The notes: generated by a model not told the origin, from the sequence alone. 64,000 bases of DNA from an uncultured Pseudomonas sp. (GCF_946885955.1 NZ_CAMPHI010000027.1:1-64000); one strand, 5' to 3'; positions 24,329 to 34,422 are shown, numbered from the stretch's first letter. Numbers and translations: made by a program.

Positions 24329-25066
24329 ATGAGCGCAAAAGTCTGGCTGGTCGGTGCAGGCCCGGGTGACCCGGAGCTGTTGACCCTCAAAGCGGTACGC
24401 GCGCTGAACCAGGCCGAAGTCGTGATGATCGACGACCTGGTCAACCCCGCCGTATTGGAACACTGCGCCAACGCGCGGGTGCTGCAGGTGGGCAAGCGCG
24501 GCGGTTGTCGCTCCACGCCCCAGGCGTTTATCCATCGTCTGATGCTGCGTTACGCGCGTCAGGGCAAATGCGTGGTGCGCCTGAAAGGTGGCGACCCATG
24601 CATCTTCGGTCGTGGCAGCGAAGAAGCCGATTGGCTGATCGCCCATGGCATTGAGGTGGAGATGGTCAATGGCATCACCGCGGGGCTGGCCGGTGCGACC
24701 AACTGCGGCATCCCCCTGACTTTGCGCGGCGTGGCCCGCGGCGTGACCCTGATCACCGCGCACACCCAGGACGACAGCACGCTGAACTGGCAGGCCCTGG
24801 CCCAGGGCGGCACCACCCTGGTGGTCTATATGGGCGTCGCCAAACTGCCGGAAATCCGCGAAAGCCTGTTGGCCGGTGGTATGCGCGCCGACATGCCGGT
24901 GGCGCTGATCGAAAACGCCTCCCTGCCCCAACAACGCGAATGCCGCAGCTCGCTTGCCGCCATGCAACAGGATGCCCTCGACTTCCAGTTGAAAAGCCCG
25001 GCCATCCTGGTCATCGGCGAAGTCGCCGCGCAGCAGCAAGTACTGGCTGCTGCCATGAGTGCCTAA
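24329..25066 (+). CDS. cobA: Uroporphyrinogen-III C-methyltransferase
   Basis: 245 aa SAM-dependent SUMT making precorrin-2, the siroheme precursor that NirB needs. Family motifs: VWLVGAGPGDPELLTLKA at the N-terminus, VRLKGGDPCIFGRGSEE, and GITAGLAGATNCGIPLT. The start (ATG after AACCGAGGAATTCGAT) follows nasC by 14 bases. It lacks the CysG oxidase/ferrochelatase half, so those steps are encoded elsewhere. The operon ends at the terminator 25096-25121. Confidence 0.95.
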   Translation: MSAKVWLVGAGPGDPELLTLKAVRALNQAEVVMIDDLVNPAVLEHCANARVLQVGKRGGCRSTPQAFIHRLMLRYARQGKCVVRLKGGDPCIFGRGSEEADWLIAHGIEVEMVNGITAGLAGATNCGIPLTLRGVARGVTLITAHTQDDSTLNWQALAQGGTTLVVYMGVAKLPEIRESLLAGGMRADMPVALIENASLPQQRECRSSLAAMQQDALDFQLKSPAILVIGEVAAQQQVLAAAMSA

Positions 25067-25095
25067 CCGCTTCGCGCTCCTGCGGAGTAGTTCTT

Positions 25096-25121
25096 AGCCC
25101 GGCAATAGCCGGGCTTTTTTT
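25096..25121 (+). terminator. Terminator of the nirBD-nasC-cobA operon
   Basis: Perfect 8-bp stem AGCCCGGC/GCCGGGCT with an AATA loop and a T7 run. Confidence 0.92.
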
Positions 25122-25202
25122 ATTCTCGTATTTATGTCGACTACGACAAGGACCAATGACCTAAACATTTGAAAACTTCGCACGCGATAAACTTTTCTGC
25201 AG

Positions 25203-25233
25203 GCAAAGAAAAACCCGACCAGGGCCGGGTTTT
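25203..25233 (-). terminator. Terminator of oprF
   Basis: Minus-strand stem AAACCCG/CGGGTTT (25232-25226 with 25217-25211) followed on that strand by a T-rich tract, 18 bases after the oprF stop. Confidence 0.85.
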
Positions 25234-25250
25234 CCATAAAGCCAGAGCTG

Positions 25251-26243
25251 TTACTGCTTGATCTGAGCTTCTACTTCGGCTTCTACGCGACGGTTGATCG
25301 CACGACCGCTATCGGTAGCGTTATCGGCAACCGGACGCGATTCGCCGTAGCCGGCGGCATTAACGCGCTCGCCTTCCACGCCGTACTGGTTGATCAGTAC
25401 ATCGCGAACGGCGTTGGCGCGACGCTCGGACAGCTTCTGGTTGTATGCGTCGGTGCCTACGGAGTCGGTGTGACCTTCGACGGTGGTGCTGGTCTGCGGG
25501 TACTGCTTCATGAAATCAGCCAGGTTCTGAATATCGCTGTAGCTTTCTTCCTTGACGCGAGCCTTGTCGAAATCGAATTTGACGTCCAGTTCGACGCGAA
25601 CGGTTTCCATCGGCTCTTCGGTAACGACCGGTTCAGCGATCGGCTCGGGAGCGGCTTCGATAACCTGTGCCACCGGACGGCTGCTACCGCCGAAGTTCAG
25701 ACCGACGCCTACACCGGCTTGCCATTCGGTGTTTTCAGTATCCAGGCTGTGCAGCACATCGACACCGGCCTTGGCGAAGAACATTTCGTTGAAGTAGTAC
25801 TTGGCACCAGCACCGACCATGGCGAAAGTGGTCTTGTCATCGCCGCGGGTGAAGGTGTTATCCAGTTCCTGGTGGCCGAAACCGGCGGAGACATAAGGAC
25901 GCAGGCTTTGTGCGGCCGGAGTACCGAAGTGGTACAAGGCTTCCACAGTGCTCAAGCTGCCATCGATCTGCTCGCGGCCGTGGGTGGAACCCGGCAAGGT
26001 GTCCTGAGAGCGGATGCTGCGGTAAGTACCATGGGACAAATTCAGCGATACATCATCGTTCAAGTAATAGCCGATGCTGCCGCCGAACAAGTTGCCATCG
26101 GTTACTTCACGATTGCTTTCGGTAAAAGAGCGCTTACCAAAGGCTTCCACTTCGACCGCGCCTTGACCCTGAGCCAACACGTTGAGAGACGAGGTAGCCA
26201 GCAGTGAGCCAATGACAACGCCAAAAGTGTTCTTCGATTTCAT
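25251..26243 (-). CDS. oprF: Major outer-membrane porin OprF
   Basis: 330 aa OmpA-family protein. Signal peptide (cleavage near NVLA|Q), an eight-strand beta-barrel N-terminal half (GSIGYYLNDDVSLNLSHG, YHFG, KYYFNEMFFAKAG), a proline/glutamate linker (EAAPEPIAEPVVTEEP), and a peptidoglycan-binding OmpA domain (VEGHTDSVGTDAYNQKLSERR). It links outer membrane to cell wall and forms a slow porin. It contains no cysteine, whereas P. aeruginosa OprF has a disulfide-forming set in the linker. It lies 104 bases after sigX on the same strand; SigX is known to drive oprF in Pseudomonas. Confidence 0.97.
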   Translation of the reverse strand: MKSKNTFGVVIGSLLATSSLNVLAQGQGAVEVEAFGKRSFTESNREVTDGNLFGGSIGYYLNDDVSLNLSHGTYRSIRSQDTLPGSTHGREQIDGSLSTVEALYHFGTPAAQSLRPYVSAGFGHQELDNTFTRGDDKTTFAMVGAGAKYYFNEMFFAKAGVDVLHSLDTENTEWQAGVGVGLNFGGSSRPVAQVIEAAPEPIAEPVVTEEPMETVRVELDVKFDFDKARVKEESYSDIQNLADFMKQYPQTSTTVEGHTDSVGTDAYNQKLSERRANAVRDVLINQYGVEGERVNAAGYGESRPVADNATDSGRAINRRVEAEVEAQIKQ

Positions 26244-26297
26244 TTGTGATCCCTATCTTGGTGGTCAGTAAGTTATCTCGCGCACGCGCAAGAAAAC

Positions 26298-26328
26298 TCA
26301 GCCGGCAATCCTCATAAGGATTAACCGG
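26298..26328 (-). promoter_or_regulatory. Hairpin between sigX and oprF
   Basis: Imperfect palindrome CCGGTTAATCC/GGATT-G-CCGG (26328-26302) followed on the minus strand by a TTTTCTT tract. It looks like a partial terminator that would separate sigX read-through from oprF's own promoters. Confidence 0.45.
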
Positions 26329-26347
26329 AAAGTTTGACGCAAATGGT

Positions 26348-26941
26348 TTAGTTAAGTTCAGGCGTGTCGGAGAATCTTTCACGGAGCCGATCGAGGGCTC
26401 GCTTATAGCGCATTTTGGTGGCGCTCAGGCCCATGTGCATGATATCTGCAATTTCTTGAAACTCCAGCTCGGCGACAAAGCGCAGCACTAATATTTCTCT
26501 GTCGATGGGGTTGACATGTACCAACCAACGGTCAAGTCCACCACGATCCTCGATCTTCGGCGCCTTTTCTTCGACGGCTTCTTCCAGCGGGTCCAAACTT
26601 AAAGCGTCCATCAAACGACGCTTGCGCCGTTCTTTACGGTACTGGGTAATGCATTCGTTATAGGTAATGCTGTATAGCCAGGTTTTAAACTTCGACTTGC
26701 CCTCGAAGTTTTTCAAACCATAAAGAACTTTAAGCATGACCTCCTGGCACACGTCGTCGGCATCACGATCATTGCCCAAATAGCGAGCGCACACATTGAA
26801 CAGCGTGCGCTGATAACGACGCATCAGCTCTTCGTAGGCTCGGGTGATATGGAACAATTCGTCGTGGGCACGCGCGACCAGCTCTTCGTCCGAAAGCTCG
26901 CGAGGGTCATAGCGCACAGGTAGCGTTTGGGCTTTATTCAA
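26348..26941 (-). CDS. sigX: ECF sigma factor SigX
   Basis: 197 aa extracytoplasmic-function sigma factor controlling oprF, envelope and fatty-acid genes. Region 2 is RAYEELMRRYQRTLFNVCAR..DADDVCQEVMLKV; region 4 is DREILVLRFVAELEFQEIAD..KMRYKRALDRLRERF. The long charged linker (PLEEAVEEKAPKIEDRGG) is typical of SigX. No anti-sigma gene is adjacent; the cmpX-crfX neighbours are the usual company. The start is TTG, giving MNKAQTLPVRYDPREL, the family N-terminus. Confidence 0.96.
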   Translation of the reverse strand: MNKAQTLPVRYDPRELSDEELVARAHDELFHITRAYEELMRRYQRTLFNVCARYLGNDRDADDVCQEVMLKVLYGLKNFEGKSKFKTWLYSITYNECITQYRKERRKRRLMDALSLDPLEEAVEEKAPKIEDRGGLDRWLVHVNPIDREILVLRFVAELEFQEIADIMHMGLSATKMRYKRALDRLRERFSDTPELN

Positions 26942-27038
26942 AACGAGTTGGGCCGACAGTCAGGACAAAAGCCGCCGCGCCAGAAATCGGCTGGCCGGCG
27001 GCATACATTAGCAGGGATTGCATGAACAGTGCGGTGCC

Positions 27039-27863
27039 TTAGTGGCTGTTTACCCGCTGCTCGAGCAAGGTCCGATTGGCGATGGACACCAGTTCGCCCG
27101 CATCGGTTAACAGAATAGTCTTGGCCGTGCCAATTTCTTCGATCTGCCCTTCTATCTCACCCACTTGAATCTGCTGCCCCACCTGATACAGCTCCCGCAC
27201 GTAGATGCCGGCGAGAATCTGCCCGACGATCTCCCGGCTGCCCAGGCCCAGCGCCAACGCGACGGCCAGGCCCACGGACGTCAGCACGATGGCGATTACG
27301 GTGTTGAGCAGGTCGGTCTTGACCTCCAACTGACCAATGGCCACCGAAATACTGATGATGATCACGAAGCCCTGAGCGATGCGGGCCAGGCCATGGGCGT
27401 AGTCCAACCCCACCCCTTCTGCTGCGCCGCGCACCAGGCCGCTGACCAGCTGCGCCAACAGTACGCCGGCCACCAGCACCAGCGCCGCGCCAAACACCTT
27501 GGGCAGGTACGAGGCGAGCACATCGAGCGTCGCCGAGACCCGTTCCAGGCCGAGCGATTCCGCCGCCGAGACGAGGAAGATCAGCAGCACGAACCAATAG
27601 ATGATTTTGCCGATCAAGGTCGACACAGGCACCTGGATGCCGGCGCGGCTGAGCAGCTTGGTCAGACCGGTACCCGCCATCAGACGGTCCAGACCGATCT
27701 TGCCGAGCAGCTTCGAGAGCAAGGTGTCGAGCAGCTTGGCCACGACGAAACCGAGCAACACCAGAATCAGCGCCACAAACAGGTTCGGAATGAACACAGC
27801 GACTTTGGTCCAGAGCGCGGTCATCGCGGCTACCAGGCTTTGAGTCCAGGGATCGAGTTCCAT
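27039..27863 (-). CDS. cmpX: Small-conductance mechanosensitive channel-like protein CmpX
   Basis: 274 aa inner-membrane protein with about five hydrophobic segments, including VAVFIPNLFVALILVLLGFVV, WFVLLIFLVSAAESL and the MscS-like pore-lining stretch VGLAVALALGLGSREIVGQI. It ends in a short beta domain (IQVGEIEGQIEEIG). CmpX is linked to membrane tension and SigX activity in P. aeruginosa. The ATG lies two bases after the crfX stop, so the two are co-translated. Confidence 0.92.
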   Translation of the reverse strand: MELDPWTQSLVAAMTALWTKVAVFIPNLFVALILVLLGFVVAKLLDTLLSKLLGKIGLDRLMAGTGLTKLLSRAGIQVPVSTLIGKIIYWFVLLIFLVSAAESLGLERVSATLDVLASYLPKVFGAALVLVAGVLLAQLVSGLVRGAAEGVGLDYAHGLARIAQGFVIIISISVAIGQLEVKTDLLNTVIAIVLTSVGLAVALALGLGSREIVGQILAGIYVRELYQVGQQIQVGEIEGQIEEIGTAKTILLTDAGELVSIANRTLLEQRVNSH

Positions 27864-27864
27864 T

Positions 27865-28110
27865 TCAGTCAGCCTTATCAGTAGAACGAGCGGAAGTAGG
27901 ACGGCGGGACACTGGTGCGATATGCGCGGAGCCGTTATTCAGGGCGATCATCAAGGCACCGAGCCAATGCCCGACCACCGCGAACAGATCGCCGGCACCG
28001 ACCTGGCGGTTGGCTGTCTTCAATACGCGATGCAGGCACGCGTCATCATCGTGCGACGACGACGGCGACTTGAGCAGATCGCGTAGGGATTCTTCAAAAG
28101 GATCGTGCAT
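27865..28110 (-). CDS. crfX: CrfX protein
   Basis: 81 aa small protein of the cmaX-crfX-cmpX-sigX cluster. Sequence MHDPFEESLRDLLKSPSS.., with a helix (DDACLHRVLKTANRQVGAG) and a hydrophobic stretch (LFAVVGHWLGALMIALN). The ATG at 28110 with GAGG upstream is preferred; a GTG four codons earlier is possible. Biochemical function is unknown; the identity rests on its position directly before cmpX and on size. Confidence 0.88.
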   Translation of the reverse strand: MHDPFEESLRDLLKSPSSSHDDDACLHRVLKTANRQVGAGDLFAVVGHWLGALMIALNNGSAHIAPVSRRPTSARSTDKAD

Positions 28111-28164
28111 GGCGCGCCTCACGGGGTGTGTCGGCTAGACGAATCGAGAGCGGGGCAAGTCACA

Positions 28165-29160
28165 TCAGGCCCAGCGCAGACGGCGCAGCAACCACCACTG
28201 CCCCAGAGCCAGAGAAATCATCATCAGGCAGACGATGGGAAAACCGTAGGGGCTGTCTGCACCGGGAATACCGCCAACGTTGATACCCAGCAGCCCGGTG
28301 ACAAAGGTAATGGGCAGAAACACCCCGGCGATGATGCCGAAGCGATACATCGTACGGTTCATGCGCTGGTCCATCCGCCGGTTTTCCGCTTCGAGCACCA
28401 GGCTGACCCGCTCGCGGCTCAGTTCCAGCTCTTCCAGGTAACGGGTCAGGCGATTGTTCAGCTCGTTCCAGTAGCCGGTATCGTCGGCAACGAACCAGGG
28501 CGGCTGGTTGCGCGTCAGCTGCGCGTAGATATCGCGCTGCGGGGCGAGAAAGCGCCGTAGGCTGGCGGCGCGGCGGCGCATCTGCAGCAGCGTGGCGTGA
28601 TCGGGCACCGAGCGGTCGGCGGCATCGATCAGCTCTTCCTGCTCGTCGACCTGCTCGGACAGCTCCGTCACCAGATTTTCGATCTTGTCGGTCAGGTAGT
28701 GCGCCAGGCTCAGTATCAATTCGGACGCGGACTTCGGCCCTTTGCCGGCAGCCAATTCGGCGATCAGCTCTTCGGTGGCGCGCAAAGGACGCAAACGCAA
28801 CGAAATCACCCGGCGGGCGCTGGCGAAGATCCGCACCGAGACCATGTCTTCGGGCTCAGCCCCCGGATTGAGGTTGACGCCACGCAGAAACAGCAGCATT
28901 TCATGCTCGGGCAACGGCAGCAGTCGCGGCCGGGTGTTCTCTTCAAGTAGCAGGTCGCAGGCGAATTCGCTCAGACCGCTGTCATGGCGCAGCCAGGCCT
29001 GGGTCTGCGGATGGCCACGATCCCAATGCAGCCAGAGGCTTTCCTGCTCGGCCAGTTCGAGGCCCGCCAACTGCTCCTGGGCGAGCGCCCGGGCGCCACC
29101 CTGTCCATCGAGGACAAAGGCATGCACCAGCCCCCACTTGCTGTTGTCCTGCTCGTACAT
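28165..29160 (-). CDS. cmaX: CorA/ZntB-family metal transporter CmaX
   Basis: 331 aa. A large cytoplasmic alpha/beta and coiled-coil domain (NLVTELSEQVDEQEELIDAA, LTRYLEELELSRERVSLVLE) is followed by two C-terminal membrane helices (about 275-295 and 305-325). The pore signature reads GINVGGIPG, as in the zinc-transporting ZntB branch, rather than the GMN of magnesium CorA. Start: ATG at 29160 is given; a GTG at 29175, directly after the rraA stop, would add five residues. It sits between rraA and crfX. Confidence 0.9.
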   Translation of the reverse strand: MYEQDNSKWGLVHAFVLDGQGGARALAQEQLAGLELAEQESLWLHWDRGHPQTQAWLRHDSGLSEFACDLLLEENTRPRLLPLPEHEMLLFLRGVNLNPGAEPEDMVSVRIFASARRVISLRLRPLRATEELIAELAAGKGPKSASELILSLAHYLTDKIENLVTELSEQVDEQEELIDAADRSVPDHATLLQMRRRAASLRRFLAPQRDIYAQLTRNQPPWFVADDTGYWNELNNRLTRYLEELELSRERVSLVLEAENRRMDQRMNRTMYRFGIIAGVFLPITFVTGLLGINVGGIPGADSPYGFPIVCLMMISLALGQWWLLRRLRWA

Positions 29161-29175
29161 CTGCGGATTCGGCAC

Positions 29176-29664
29176 CTATTCGGGCATCTTCAGTGCGCTC
29201 GGCGACACGATGATGCCGTTGTTGTCGGCATACAGGTATTCGCCCGGGCGGAAGGTGATACCGCCGAAGGTGACGGCGACATTCAGGTCACCGATGCCGC
29301 GCTTGTCGGTTTTCATCGGGTGACTGGCGAGGGCCTGAATGCCCAGATTGGTCTGCGCGAGCACGTCGACATCACGTACGCAGCCGTAAATCACAATGCC
29401 TTCCCAACCATTTTTCGCCGCTTTTTCCGCCAGCATGTCGCCGAGCAAGGCACGGCGCAGGGAGGCGCCGCCGTCGACCACCATTACCTTGCCCTGCCCC
29501 GGCTGTTCGACCTGCTCCTTGACCAGGGAGTTGTCCTCGAAGCATTTGACGGTGACGATCTCGCCGCCGAAGGAATCGCGACCGCCGAAGTTGCTGAACA
29601 TCGGCTCGACCACCTGCACCAGTTCCGGATAGGCATCGCACAAATCGGGGGTGATGTAATGCAT
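29176..29664 (-). CDS. rraA: Ribonuclease E inhibitor RraA
   Basis: 162 aa, trimeric RraA fold. In E. coli it binds RNase E and lowers mRNA turnover; the fold is also that of HMG/CHA aldolases. Characteristic stretches are [59 protein letters not shown] and [12 protein letters not shown] (metal/ligand pocket [10 protein letters not shown]). AAGGAG lies 9 bases upstream. It is probably co-transcribed with cmaX, whose start follows the rraA stop closely. Confidence 0.93.
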   Translation of the reverse strand: MHYITPDLCDAYPELVQVVEPMFSNFGGRDSFGGEIVTVKCFEDNSLVKEQVEQPGQGKVMVVDGGASLRRALLGDMLAEKAAKNGWEGIVIYGCVRDVDVLAQTNLGIQALASHPMKTDKRGIGDLNVAVTFGGITFRPGEYLYADNNGIIVSPSALKMPE

Positions 29665-29748
29665 GGAAAAACTCCTTGTTGGCAGTGAACGTCGGGCTCG
29701 CCGCGCGATAACGACGCGGTCAACCTGGTAAAGCTTGTCGCCCGCATC

Positions 29749-30753
29749 TTAGCCGGATGCAGGCTCTGGCGAAATGCTGGCAGATGCATCGGTTTGTACA
29801 GCGACCAGGGGACTCTTGCGCAGCCATTGTTCGATCAGTGGCCAGACTTCGCGCTGCGCTTCTTTGCTGACAAGCATTTCCACGTGGCCGAAGTCGCCGC
29901 TAAAGCCGTTTTTCTTGCCCAGGCACAAGAACTCCGCCACGCCCGAACCGAACTGCTCGAAGAGTTTGCGGCAGGCCCATGCCGGGTCTTGCGTGTCGCC
30001 GACCGCCGCGACCGCCATTACCGGCACCTTGACCTCGGCGAGCCCCGCCCACCAGTCCCGCTCGGCATCGCCAAAACGCCCGAACAGGCCATGCCAGCGC
30101 AGGCTCTCCAGTGCCAGACCGATAGGCTCGTCCTCCGGGCCACGCTTGAGCCTCGGCCCGGAGATCACGCTGAAGCGCTTGAGTAGCACACGGCTGCCCC
30201 ACTCCAGGGGCGGAAACTTCAACGGCCAGTAGACACGGCTGATCTGACTGCCGCAGAGGATGACCGAGGCGATACGCGACTGCTCCAGATAGCCGCCGCC
30301 CATTGCCCCGGCCAGAGTGATGCCACCTAGCGAATGGCCCAGCCAATGAACTTTCTGCGAGTTCTGCTCGAAGACGAAGTCAGCGATTGTCGGCAGGTCG
30401 TAACGCACGTAGTCACTGACCTTGTTGTGCTTGTAGTCGTGGTTGCGCGGCGACAAGCCATGCCCGCGCATTTCGGCGATCCACACATCGTAGCCAGCCC
30501 GCGCGAGAAAGGCGCCCAGGCCAACACCTTTGGGCGAATACCAGAAACGCCGATTGGAAAAACTGCCGGGTATCAGGATCACCGGCACACCGCGCCGGGT
30601 TTCGTGATCGGCGAGACCCAGGCGGGTCAGCGCCAGCTCAACGCTGGCATCGGGACTGTTACCGGGCTTGAGGCGATAGACGTCCTCGCTCAGATCACCA
30701 CGGATTTCCGCACTGATCAAGGCGACGGGAAAAAGCCTGCTGCTGCTTTGCAT
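29749..30753 (-). CDS. Alpha/beta hydrolase, lipase-like (PA1771 type)
   Basis: 334 aa. The nucleophile elbow is GHSLGG (S in WLGHSLGGITLAG) after the oxyanion strand VILIPGSFSNRRFW. The acid is in the strand VAAVGDTQDPAW, and the C-terminal histidine is in GDFGHVEMLV. No signal peptide. It resembles triacylglycerol-lipase/esterase members that follow ppsA in Pseudomonas. It starts 66 bases after the ppsA stop, beyond a strong terminator, so it may have its own promoter. Substrate unknown. Confidence 0.82.
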   Translation of the reverse strand: MQSSSRLFPVALISAEIRGDLSEDVYRLKPGNSPDASVELALTRLGLADHETRRGVPVILIPGSFSNRRFWYSPKGVGLGAFLARAGYDVWIAEMRGHGLSPRNHDYKHNKVSDYVRYDLPTIADFVFEQNSQKVHWLGHSLGGITLAGAMGGGYLEQSRIASVILCGSQISRVYWPLKFPPLEWGSRVLLKRFSVISGPRLKRGPEDEPIGLALESLRWHGLFGRFGDAERDWWAGLAEVKVPVMAVAAVGDTQDPAWACRKLFEQFGSGVAEFLCLGKKNGFSGDFGHVEMLVSKEAQREVWPLIEQWLRKSPLVAVQTDASASISPEPASG

Positions 30754-30765
30754 TTTCGCTCTGGC

Positions 30766-30797
30766 ATAAAAAAGGGTGGAGTCGTAACCCCACCCTG
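30766..30797 (-). terminator. Terminator of ppsA
   Basis: Minus-strand stem AGGGTGG/CCACCCT followed by a T6 run (A-run 30768-30773 on plus), between ppsA and the hydrolase gene. Confidence 0.85.
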
Positions 30798-30818
30798 AAT
30801 GGAAGATTTACGGAAAAA

Positions 30819-33191
30819 TCAGCCGTTCTGGCCTTCGGCGAGGAAGAACCAGGTATCGAGCACCGAGTCCGGGTTCAGCGAAACGCTTTCGATGCCCTGC
30901 TCCATCAGCCATTTCGCCAGATCCGGGTGATCCGACGGGCCCTGGCCGCAGATACCGATGTACTTACCGGCCTTGTTGCAAGCCTGGATGGCATTGGACA
31001 GCAGCTTCTTGACCGCCGGATTACGCTCGTCGAACAGGTGGGCGACGATGCCGGAGTCGCGGTCCAGCCCCAGGGTCAGCTGGGTCAGATCGTTGGAACC
31101 GATGGAGAAACCGTCGAAGAACTCGAGGAACTCTTCCGCGAGGATGGCGTTGGACGGCAGCTCGCACATCATGATCACCTTAAGGCCGTCCTGACCGCGC
31201 GCCAGACCGTTCTGCGCCAGAAGATCGACGACTTGGCTGGCTTCGCCCAGGGTACGCACGAAGGGCACCATGATCTGGACGTTGGTCAGGCCCATCTCGT
31301 TGCGCACCTTCTTCAGCGCACGGCACTCGAGCTCGAAGCAATCGCGGAAGGACTCGCTGATATAGCGCGACGCACCACGGAAGCCGAGCATCGGGTTTTC
31401 TTCTTCCGGCTCGTAGAGCTTGCCGCCGATCAGGTTGGCGTATTCGTTGGACTTGAAGTCCGACAGACGCACGATGACCTTCTTCGGCCAGAACGCCGCG
31501 GCCAGGGTGCTGATGCCTTCAACCAGCTTCTCGACATAGAAGCCGACCGGATCATCGTAACCGGCGATGCGCTTCTCGACGCTGTCCTTGATTTCCGCTG
31601 GCAACCCGGCGAAGTTCAACAGCGCCTTGGGGTGTACGCCGATCATGCGGTTGATGATGAATTCCAGGCGAGCAAGGCCCACGCCTTCGTTCGGCAACTG
31701 GGCGAAGTCGAAAGCGCGGTCCGGGTTACCGACGTTCATCATGATCTTGAACGGCAGCTCGGGCATAGCATCGACCGAATTGGTACGGACGTCGAAGCCC
31801 AGTTCGCCTTCGAAAATAAAGCCGGTATCGCCTTCGGCGCAGGATACGGTGACGCCCTGCCCGTCTTTCAATACATGGGTCGCGTTACCGCAACCGACCA
31901 CAGCCGGAATACCCAGCTCGCGGGCGATGATCGCCGCATGGCAGGTGCGCCCGCCGCGGTTGGTGACGATGGCGCTGGCGCGCTTCATGACCGGTTCCCA
32001 GTCAGGATCGGTCATATCGGAAACCAGCACGTCGCCGGCCTGGACTTTATCCATTTCCGAAACGTCGTTGATGATGCGCACCTTGCCGGCACCGATCTTC
32101 TGGCCGATGGCGCGACCTTCCACCAGCACGGTGCCGGTTTCCTTGAGCAGGTAACGCTCCATCACGTTGACGCTGGAACGGCTCTTCACCGTTTCCGGGC
32201 GGGCCTGAACGATGTACAGCTGGCCGTCGTCGCCGTCTTTGGCCCACTCGATATCCATCGGCCGGCCGTAGTGTTTTTCGATGATCATGGCCTGCTTGGC
32301 CAGCTCGCTAACTTCGGCATCGCTCAAGCAGAAACGTGCGCGCTCGGCATGTTCGACATCGACCACCTTGACCGATTTGCCGGCCTTGGCTTCTTCGCCG
32401 TAAATCATCTTGATCGCCTTGCTGCCCAGGTTACGGCGCAGAATCGCCGGACGCCCGGCTTCAAGGGTCTGCTTGTGCACATAAAATTCGTCAGGGTTGA
32501 CCGCACCCTGCACCACGGTTTCACCAAGGCCGTAGGCGCCGGTGATGAACACCACATCGCGAAAGCCCGACTCGGTATCGAGGGTGAACATCACCCCGGC
32601 GGTGCCGGTTTCCGAACGCACCATGCGCTGCACGCCAGCGGACAGGGCGACCAGTTTATGGTCGAAGCCCTGATGCACGCGGTAGGCGATGGCACGGTCG
32701 TTGAACAGCGAAGCGAATACTTCTTTGGCCGCGCGGATCACGTTGTCGACGCCGCGGATGTTCAGGAAGGTTTCCTGCTGGCCGGCAAAGGAGGCGTCCG
32801 GGAGGTCTTCGGCAGTGGCCGAGGAACGCACGGCGACAGCCATATGCTCGTTACCGCCCGCCATTTCGGCGAAAGCGCTGCGGATCTGCTTGTCCAACTC
32901 GGCAGGGAGTTCTGCGTCCATGACCCACTGGCGGATCTGTGCGCCGGTTTTCGCAAGGGCATTCACGTCGTCGACATCCAGCGCGTCGAGTGCGGCGTGA
33001 ATCTGATCGTTCAGGCCGCTCAGATCGAGAAAATCGCGATAGGCTTGAGCCGTGGTGGCGAAACCGCCAGGAACCGATACGCCGGCACCAGCAAGGTTAC
33101 TGATCATCTCGCCCAGGGAGGCGTTCTTGCCCCCTACGTGCTCAACATCGTGATTGCCGAGCTTATCGAGGGAAACTACGTACTCTACCAA
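30819..33191 (-). CDS. ppsA: Phosphoenolpyruvate synthase
   Basis: 790 aa. It converts pyruvate, ATP and water to PEP, AMP and phosphate for gluconeogenesis. Domains: N-terminal ATP-grasp ([31 protein letters not shown]), the swivelling phosphohistidine domain [14 protein letters not shown], and the C-terminal PEP/pyruvate-binding barrel ([33 protein letters not shown]). The start is TTG ([12 protein letters not shown]) with GGAGAGATCCC upstream. It is divergent from its own regulator ppsR, and the two share 345 bases of promoter DNA. Confidence 0.97.
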   Translation of the reverse strand: MVEYVVSLDKLGNHDVEHVGGKNASLGEMISNLAGAGVSVPGGFATTAQAYRDFLDLSGLNDQIHAALDALDVDDVNALAKTGAQIRQWVMDAELPAELDKQIRSAFAEMAGGNEHMAVAVRSSATAEDLPDASFAGQQETFLNIRGVDNVIRAAKEVFASLFNDRAIAYRVHQGFDHKLVALSAGVQRMVRSETGTAGVMFTLDTESGFRDVVFITGAYGLGETVVQGAVNPDEFYVHKQTLEAGRPAILRRNLGSKAIKMIYGEEAKAGKSVKVVDVEHAERARFCLSDAEVSELAKQAMIIEKHYGRPMDIEWAKDGDDGQLYIVQARPETVKSRSSVNVMERYLLKETGTVLVEGRAIGQKIGAGKVRIINDVSEMDKVQAGDVLVSDMTDPDWEPVMKRASAIVTNRGGRTCHAAIIARELGIPAVVGCGNATHVLKDGQGVTVSCAEGDTGFIFEGELGFDVRTNSVDAMPELPFKIMMNVGNPDRAFDFAQLPNEGVGLARLEFIINRMIGVHPKALLNFAGLPAEIKDSVEKRIAGYDDPVGFYVEKLVEGISTLAAAFWPKKVIVRLSDFKSNEYANLIGGKLYEPEEENPMLGFRGASRYISESFRDCFELECRALKKVRNEMGLTNVQIMVPFVRTLGEASQVVDLLAQNGLARGQDGLKVIMMCELPSNAILAEEFLEFFDGFSIGSNDLTQLTLGLDRDSGIVAHLFDERNPAVKKLLSNAIQACNKAGKYIGICGQGPSDHPDLAKWLMEQGIESVSLNPDSVLDTWFFLAEGQNG

Positions 33192-33536
33192 GGGATCTCT
33201 CCACTAAAGTGTTGGAAAAGCTCAAAACCTGTTCAAGGTCTGCTGCGCGTCGGCCTTGCCGTTTTAAAACAGACTTGAATGCGACCCCAGTCGCTTTCTC
33301 ACCTGCATAACCCGCTGGCGCTGGGTCTCGGCGGTTACCGCCGTTGCTCTTCGCCATGCATGGTTCTAGCCTGCAAGGCTTTAACATGCTCTATAGGGAC
33401 CGGAAAGCTCGGCGGACATTCCGCGCGATTGTGGCCGCCCCCAGGAAAATAAGTAACAATGCCAACTAATCGGCCCTGTCTGCAGCGGGGCCTATGATAG
33501 CCAAGAAACGTTCTCAGCTTAAGGCCCTACGCGCAA
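33192..33536. promoter_or_regulatory. Divergent ppsA/ppsR control region
   Basis: 345 bases between the two start codons. On the plus strand TATGAT (33492-33497) is a good -10 for ppsR, about 40 bases before its ATG, with only a weak -35. The ppsA ribosome site (GGAGAG) is clear. No strong operator palindrome was recognised. Confidence 0.5.
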
Positions 33537-34355
33537 ATGAAACGAACCGCATTTTTCATCTCCGACGGTACCGGCATTACCGCCGAAACCCTGGGTCAGA
33601 GTTTGTTGGCGCAGTTCGAAACCATCGACTTTACCAAACTCACGCGCCCCTACATCGACAGCGTGGAAAAAGCGCGCGCAATGGTACAACAAATCAATAG
33701 CGCTGCTGCGAGAGATGGCGCCAACCCGATCATCTTCGACACCATTGTCAACCAGGAGATCCGTGAGGTCCTGGCTGAATCCGAAGGTTACATGATCGAC
33801 ATATTCTCGACCTTCCTTGCCCCGCTGGAACAGGAGCTGACCTCACATTCGTCCTATTCGGTCGGCAAGTCCCACTCCATTGGGCACAACTCCAACTATA
33901 TGGAGCGTATCGAGGCGGTTAACTTCGCCCTGGATAACGACGACGGCGCACGCACCCACTACTACGACAAGGCCGATCTGATTCTGGTAGGCGTCTCGCG
34001 CTGCGGCAAAACCCCGACCTGCCTGTATATGGCCATGCAATACGGGATTCGTGCCGCCAACTACCCGCTGACCGAAGACGATATGGAGCGGCTGCAGCTG
34101 CCCGAGGTGCTGAAAAAGCACAAGGACAAGCTGTTCGGCCTGACCATCGACGCCGATCGCCTGACCGCCATCCGTCATGAGCGCAAACCCAATAGCCGCT
34201 ACGCCAGCTTCGCCCAGTGCGAATTCGAGATACGCGAAGTGGAAAACCTGTTCCGCCGCGAGAACATCACCTTCATCAATTCCACGTATTTTTCCGTGGA
34301 GGAGATCTCGGCGAAGATTCTGGTGGAAAAAGGCGTCGAACGCCGCCTCAAGTAA
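33537..34355 (+). CDS. ppsR: PEP synthase regulatory protein (bifunctional kinase/pyrophosphorylase)
   Basis: 272 aa DUF299 protein. It inactivates PpsA by ADP-dependent threonine phosphorylation and reactivates it by phosphate-dependent removal. Family signature: [19 protein letters not shown] at the N-terminus, the P-loop [15 protein letters not shown], and the C-terminal [33 protein letters not shown]. Divergent pairing with ppsA is the usual arrangement. A bidirectional terminator follows. Confidence 0.95.
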   Translation: MKRTAFFISDGTGITAETLGQSLLAQFETIDFTKLTRPYIDSVEKARAMVQQINSAAARDGANPIIFDTIVNQEIREVLAESEGYMIDIFSTFLAPLEQELTSHSSYSVGKSHSIGHNSNYMERIEAVNFALDNDDGARTHYYDKADLILVGVSRCGKTPTCLYMAMQYGIRAANYPLTEDDMERLQLPEVLKKHKDKLFGLTIDADRLTAIRHERKPNSRYASFAQCEFEIREVENLFRRENITFINSTYFSVEEISAKILVEKGVERRLK

Positions 34356-34383
34356 TACGCTCAAGCAATTGAAAAACAAAAGA

Positions 34384-34408
34384 AAAGGCTCGAAAAAATC
34401 GAGCCTTT
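34384..34408. terminator. Bidirectional terminator between ppsR and prpF
   Basis: Perfect 10-bp stem AAAGGCTCGA/TCGAGCCTTT with loop AAAAA, T-rich on both strands, between convergent genes. Confidence 0.88.
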
Positions 34409-34422
34409 CTTATTTCTGAGCG

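Noticed and set aside
30927..33278. 783-codon frame antisense to ppsA
   Set aside because: Mirror of the PpsA codons; no ribosome site and no domain.
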